NCBI GenBank assembly: GCA_045579045.1
Contig: JAZNLL010000102.1
Location: 1-24,443, forward strand
DNA from: Avoscillospira sp045579045
GTDB lineage: Bacteria; Bacillota; Clostridia; Oscillospirales; Oscillospiraceae
Direction: 5' to 3'
Length of the DNA: 24,443 nucleotides
Made by a program: the position numbers and the translations under genes. The notes under the pieces are model-generated. The model ran no database searches and was not told where the DNA came from. It saw nothing but the letters and a program-made list of their open reading frames with translations. Every line of letters begins with the position of its first letter. Positions within the stretch are counted from its first letter, which is position 1. Positions 23,105-24,443 of this stretch are shown one piece after another.

Positions 23105-23587
23105 ATGAGCACAGCGATTTATCCCGGCAGCTTCGATCCTGTCACCAAGGGTCATTTGAATATTATTGAGAGAGCAGCAAAAAGCTTTGATAGGCTGGTT
23201 GTCTGCGTGATGGTCAACGGTGATAAAAGTCCTATGTTTTCCCTGGAAGAACGGGTGGACATGCTTCGCCGTGTAACTGTGCATATGGATAATGTGGAGA
23301 TTGATCACTCCGATGCGCTTCTGGCCGACTATGCCCGCAGTAAGGATGCCCATGTCATCGTAAAGGGACTTCGTGCTGTTTCTGATTTTGAACGCGAGTT
23401 TCAGATGGCCATCATCAACCACAAGCTCAATCCGGGATTGGATACCATGTTCCTGACTGCGGAACACCAGTTTATGTATTTGAGCTCCAGCGCAGTAAAA
23501 GAAATGGGAAAATACGGCGCAGATCTGACCGATTTTTTGCCCGCTGAAATTATTCCCGATTTCGCTGCGCGTATCAACGAATTATAA
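23105..23587 (+). CDS. coaD: Pantetheine-phosphate adenylyltransferase
   Basis: CoaD transfers AMP to 4'-phosphopantetheine, the penultimate step of coenzyme A synthesis. The 160-residue length is standard. The nucleotidyltransferase signature is PGSFDPVTKGH (T14, G16, H17). VKGLRAVSDFE and the late YLSSSAVKEM block, the counterpart of the ISSTxVRE motif, are present. It starts 2 bases after the rsmD stop. Confidence 0.97.
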   Translation: MSTAIYPGSFDPVTKGHLNIIERAAKSFDRLVVCVMVNGDKSPMFSLEERVDMLRRVTVHMDNVEIDHSDALLADYARSKDAHVIVKGLRAVSDFEREFQMAIINHKLNPGLDTMFLTAEHQFMYLSSSAVKEMGKYGADLTDFLPAEIIPDFAARINEL

Positions 23588-23605
23588 TAAGGAGGAACCC
23601 TTATC

Positions 23606-24103
23606 ATGGCAAATAACATTGAAGAAATCATCACTACATTGTACGAAATGGTGCAAGATGCTTGGAGTCTGCCTCTGGGCGCAGAGAAGTGCGTTCTGGA
23701 GCGTGACAAGGTTCTGGATCTGCTGGACGAGATCAGCAACCAGCTGCCCGGTGAACTGAAGCAGGCTAAGACCATTGTGGAATCCCGCAATGAGGTCATC
23801 ACCAATGCAAAGCGTGAAGCCGAGAACATTCTGAAGCAGGCAGAGCAGCGTGCTCAGCAGCTGATGTCCAAGGAAGAAGTCTATATTCTGGCTGAGAATG
23901 AAGCCAATGAAATGATCAAGAACGCACAGCTGAAGATCAAGGAGCTGAAGCAGGCCACCAATGAATATGTCGATGATGCTCTGCGCCGTACGGAAGAAGC
24001 TATTTCTACCGCTCTCAACGAGATCAAGGCTTCCCGTTCTTCCTTCATGGCTCTGACCAACAATCAGCCCAAGCAGCCCTCTCCCATTATTGAGGATATC
24101 TGA
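23606..24103 (+). CDS. Conserved coiled-coil protein of unknown function (possibly DivIVA-like or F0-b-like)
   Basis: A 165-residue acidic, almost wholly helical protein. Residues 1-30 are a short structured head (NIEEIITTLYEMVQDAW, then CVLERDKVLDLLDEI). Residues about 45-150 look like one continuous coiled coil, rich in Ala, Glu, Lys and Gln (AKREAENILKQAEQRAQQL). The tail is proline- and glutamine-rich. There is no membrane segment or catalytic motif. Database labels such as ATPase or DivIVA-like may occur for such proteins because of the coil; I cannot confirm any. AAGGAGG precedes the ATG at 23606. Codon use is strongly biased, like that of the S1 domains, which hints at high expression. 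It ends the uvrC-rsmD-coaD transcript, and the stop abuts the valS promoter. Confidence 0.75.
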   Translation: MANNIEEIITTLYEMVQDAWSLPLGAEKCVLERDKVLDLLDEISNQLPGELKQAKTIVESRNEVITNAKREAENILKQAEQRAQQLMSKEEVYILAENEANEMIKNAQLKIKELKQATNEYVDDALRRTEEAISTALNEIKASRSSFMALTNNQPKQPSPIIEDI

Positions 24104-24132
24104 TTGACAAATCGACGTAAGTCGATTATGAT
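24104..24132 (+). promoter_or_regulatory. Sigma-A promoter of the valS T-box transcript
   Basis: TTGACA at 24104-24109 and TATGAT at 24127-24132 are exactly 17 bases apart; the first base of the -35 box directly follows the preceding stop codon. The expected start is near 24139. Confidence 0.9.
24110..24127 (+). repeat. Inverted repeat filling the valS promoter spacer
   Basis: AATCGAC (24110-24116) and GTCGATT (24121-24127) are perfect 7-bp inverted repeats with a 4-base centre GTAA. They occupy the entire spacer plus the first base of the -10 box, the position expected for a repressor operator. Chance cannot be excluded. Confidence 0.6.
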
Positions 24133-24138
24133 TTGAAC

Positions 24139-24371
24139 AAGTGAACGCGTTGAAGAGGAGTAGTATGCCCAGGCGCATGTAAGAGAGAAGGCGGTCGGTG
24201 CAAGCCTTTCTTGCAAGTGGGTTGAAGTCGCCTCGGAGCGGCTGACTGAACCAACAGTAAGTCAGACGGGTCCTCCCGATACAGAGGGACGAGTGCCTGC
24301 TTATGCAGGAATTCAGGTGGTACCACGGAGAAATTCCGCCCTGAGCAGATTGCTCGGGGCGTTTTCTATTT
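24139..24371 (+). promoter_or_regulatory. T-box riboswitch (valine) controlling valS
   Basis: A leader RNA that binds uncharged tRNA and allows read-through. Stem I has GAGG (24155-24158) pairing with CCTC (24231-24234). Above it is the specifier loop with the AGTA motif (24159-24162) and GAA followed by the specifier codon GTC (24227-24229, valine). Then CCCA (24168-24171) pairs with TGGG (24218-24221). Stem II CTGACT/AGTCAG is at 24242-24265 and stem III CCTGC/GCAGG at 24296-24309. The T-box AGGTGGTACCACGG is at 24315-24328; its TGGT (24318-24321) would pair with an ACCA tRNA end. The antiterminator pairs GGAATT (24308-24313) with AATTCC (24332-24337) and competes with the terminator. Boundaries of the outer parts are estimates. 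Confidence 0.95.
24337..24371 (+). terminator. Regulated terminator of the valS T-box
   Basis: GCCCTGAGCA (24338-24347) and TGCTCGGGGC (24351-24360) form a 10-bp stem with one T-G pair, extended by C24337/G24361 and followed by TTTTCTATTTTT. Its 5' side overlaps the end of the antiterminator, as in T-box leaders. Confidence 0.92.
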
Positions 24372-24395
24372 TTCATGGAATTAGGAGTGAATGTT

Positions 24396-24443
24396 ATGGC
24401 AAGAGAACTGCCGAAGGTCTATGATCCCAAGGTCGTAGAAGAC
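24396..24443 (+). CDS. valS: Valine--tRNA ligase, N-terminal end (3' truncated by window edge)
   Basis: Only the first 16 codons are present: MARELPKVYDPKVVED. The KxYDPKxVED start is that of ValRS, where it continues into the first helix before the catalytic domain. AGGAGTG (24383-24389) is 6 bases before the ATG at 24396. The identity is strengthened by the valine specifier codon of the T-box directly upstream. ValRS charges tRNA-Val in the cytoplasm. Confidence 0.92.
   Translation, partial: MARELPKVYDPKVVED

Noticed and set aside
1..24443. Search for mobile elements, CRISPR arrays, toxin-antitoxin pairs, defence genes, tRNA or rRNA genes.
   Set aside because: No transposase, integrase, direct-repeat array, defence-type domain or cloverleaf pattern was seen; every gene of appreciable size is a core gene or a neighbour typical of one.

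Overview
The window is an ordinary-looking stretch of core chromosome from a spore-forming Firmicute, most likely a clostridial (Oscillospirales-type) gut or anaerobe lineage. The basis is gene content and order: lon-engB, scpA-scpB-D,D-carboxypeptidase-rluB, DUF2953-GerW, yqfC-yqfD-phoH-ybeY-era-yqzL-recO-mutS2, ylbJ, and an IspH-ribosomal-S1 fusion of the kind known in Clostridia. Shine-Dalgarno sites are strong and several starts are TTG or GTG. I see no insertion sequence, prophage, CRISPR array, rRNA or tRNA gene, and nearly all the DNA is coding.

Layout. (1) 3-1288: the C-terminal end of Lon protease, then the ribosome-assembly GTPase EngB, closed by a terminator. (2) 1383-6259: a promoter overlapping that terminator starts a tight operon of a site-2-type membrane protease, ScpA and ScpB (condensin partners), a DUF2953 protein, a GerW/YtfJ sporulation protein, a secreted D-Ala-D-Ala carboxypeptidase and an RsuA/RluB pseudouridine synthase. 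(3) 6333-11694: a clear sigma-A promoter starts an operon of an RpiR-type regulator, a HI0933-type flavoprotein, cytidylate kinase, a PlsC acyltransferase and a single ORF fusing IspH to four S1 domains; a strong hairpin ends it. (4) 11766-13064, minus strand: YlbJ and a 69-residue cysteine-rich protein. (5) 13149-20335: yqfC, yqfD, phoH, ybeY, era, the tiny yqzL (34 codons), recO and mutS2. (6) 20404-20664: an HPr-like protein with its own promoter and a terminator behind it. It lacks the phosphorylatable His15 but keeps Ser46. (7) 20734-24103: uvrC, rsmD, coaD and a coiled-coil protein of unknown function. (8) 24104-24443: a promoter, a valine T-box leader and the first 16 codons of valS.

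How the genes fit together. The themes are DNA segregation and repair (ScpAB, RecO, MutS2, UvrC), ribosome and RNA maturation (EngB, Era, YbeY, RluB, RsmD, S1, PhoH), envelope, lipid and cofactor supply (PlsC, IspH, carboxypeptidase, CoaD, Cmk), and sporulation (GerW, YlbJ, YqfC, YqfD). I found no convincing wholly new system. The points most worth a second look are the IspH-S1 ORF with a consensus internal ribosome-binding site exactly at the domain junction, the His15-less HPr-like protein, the inverted repeat that fills the spacer of the valS promoter, and two small uncharacterised proteins (the 69-residue Cys-rich one and the coiled-coil one).
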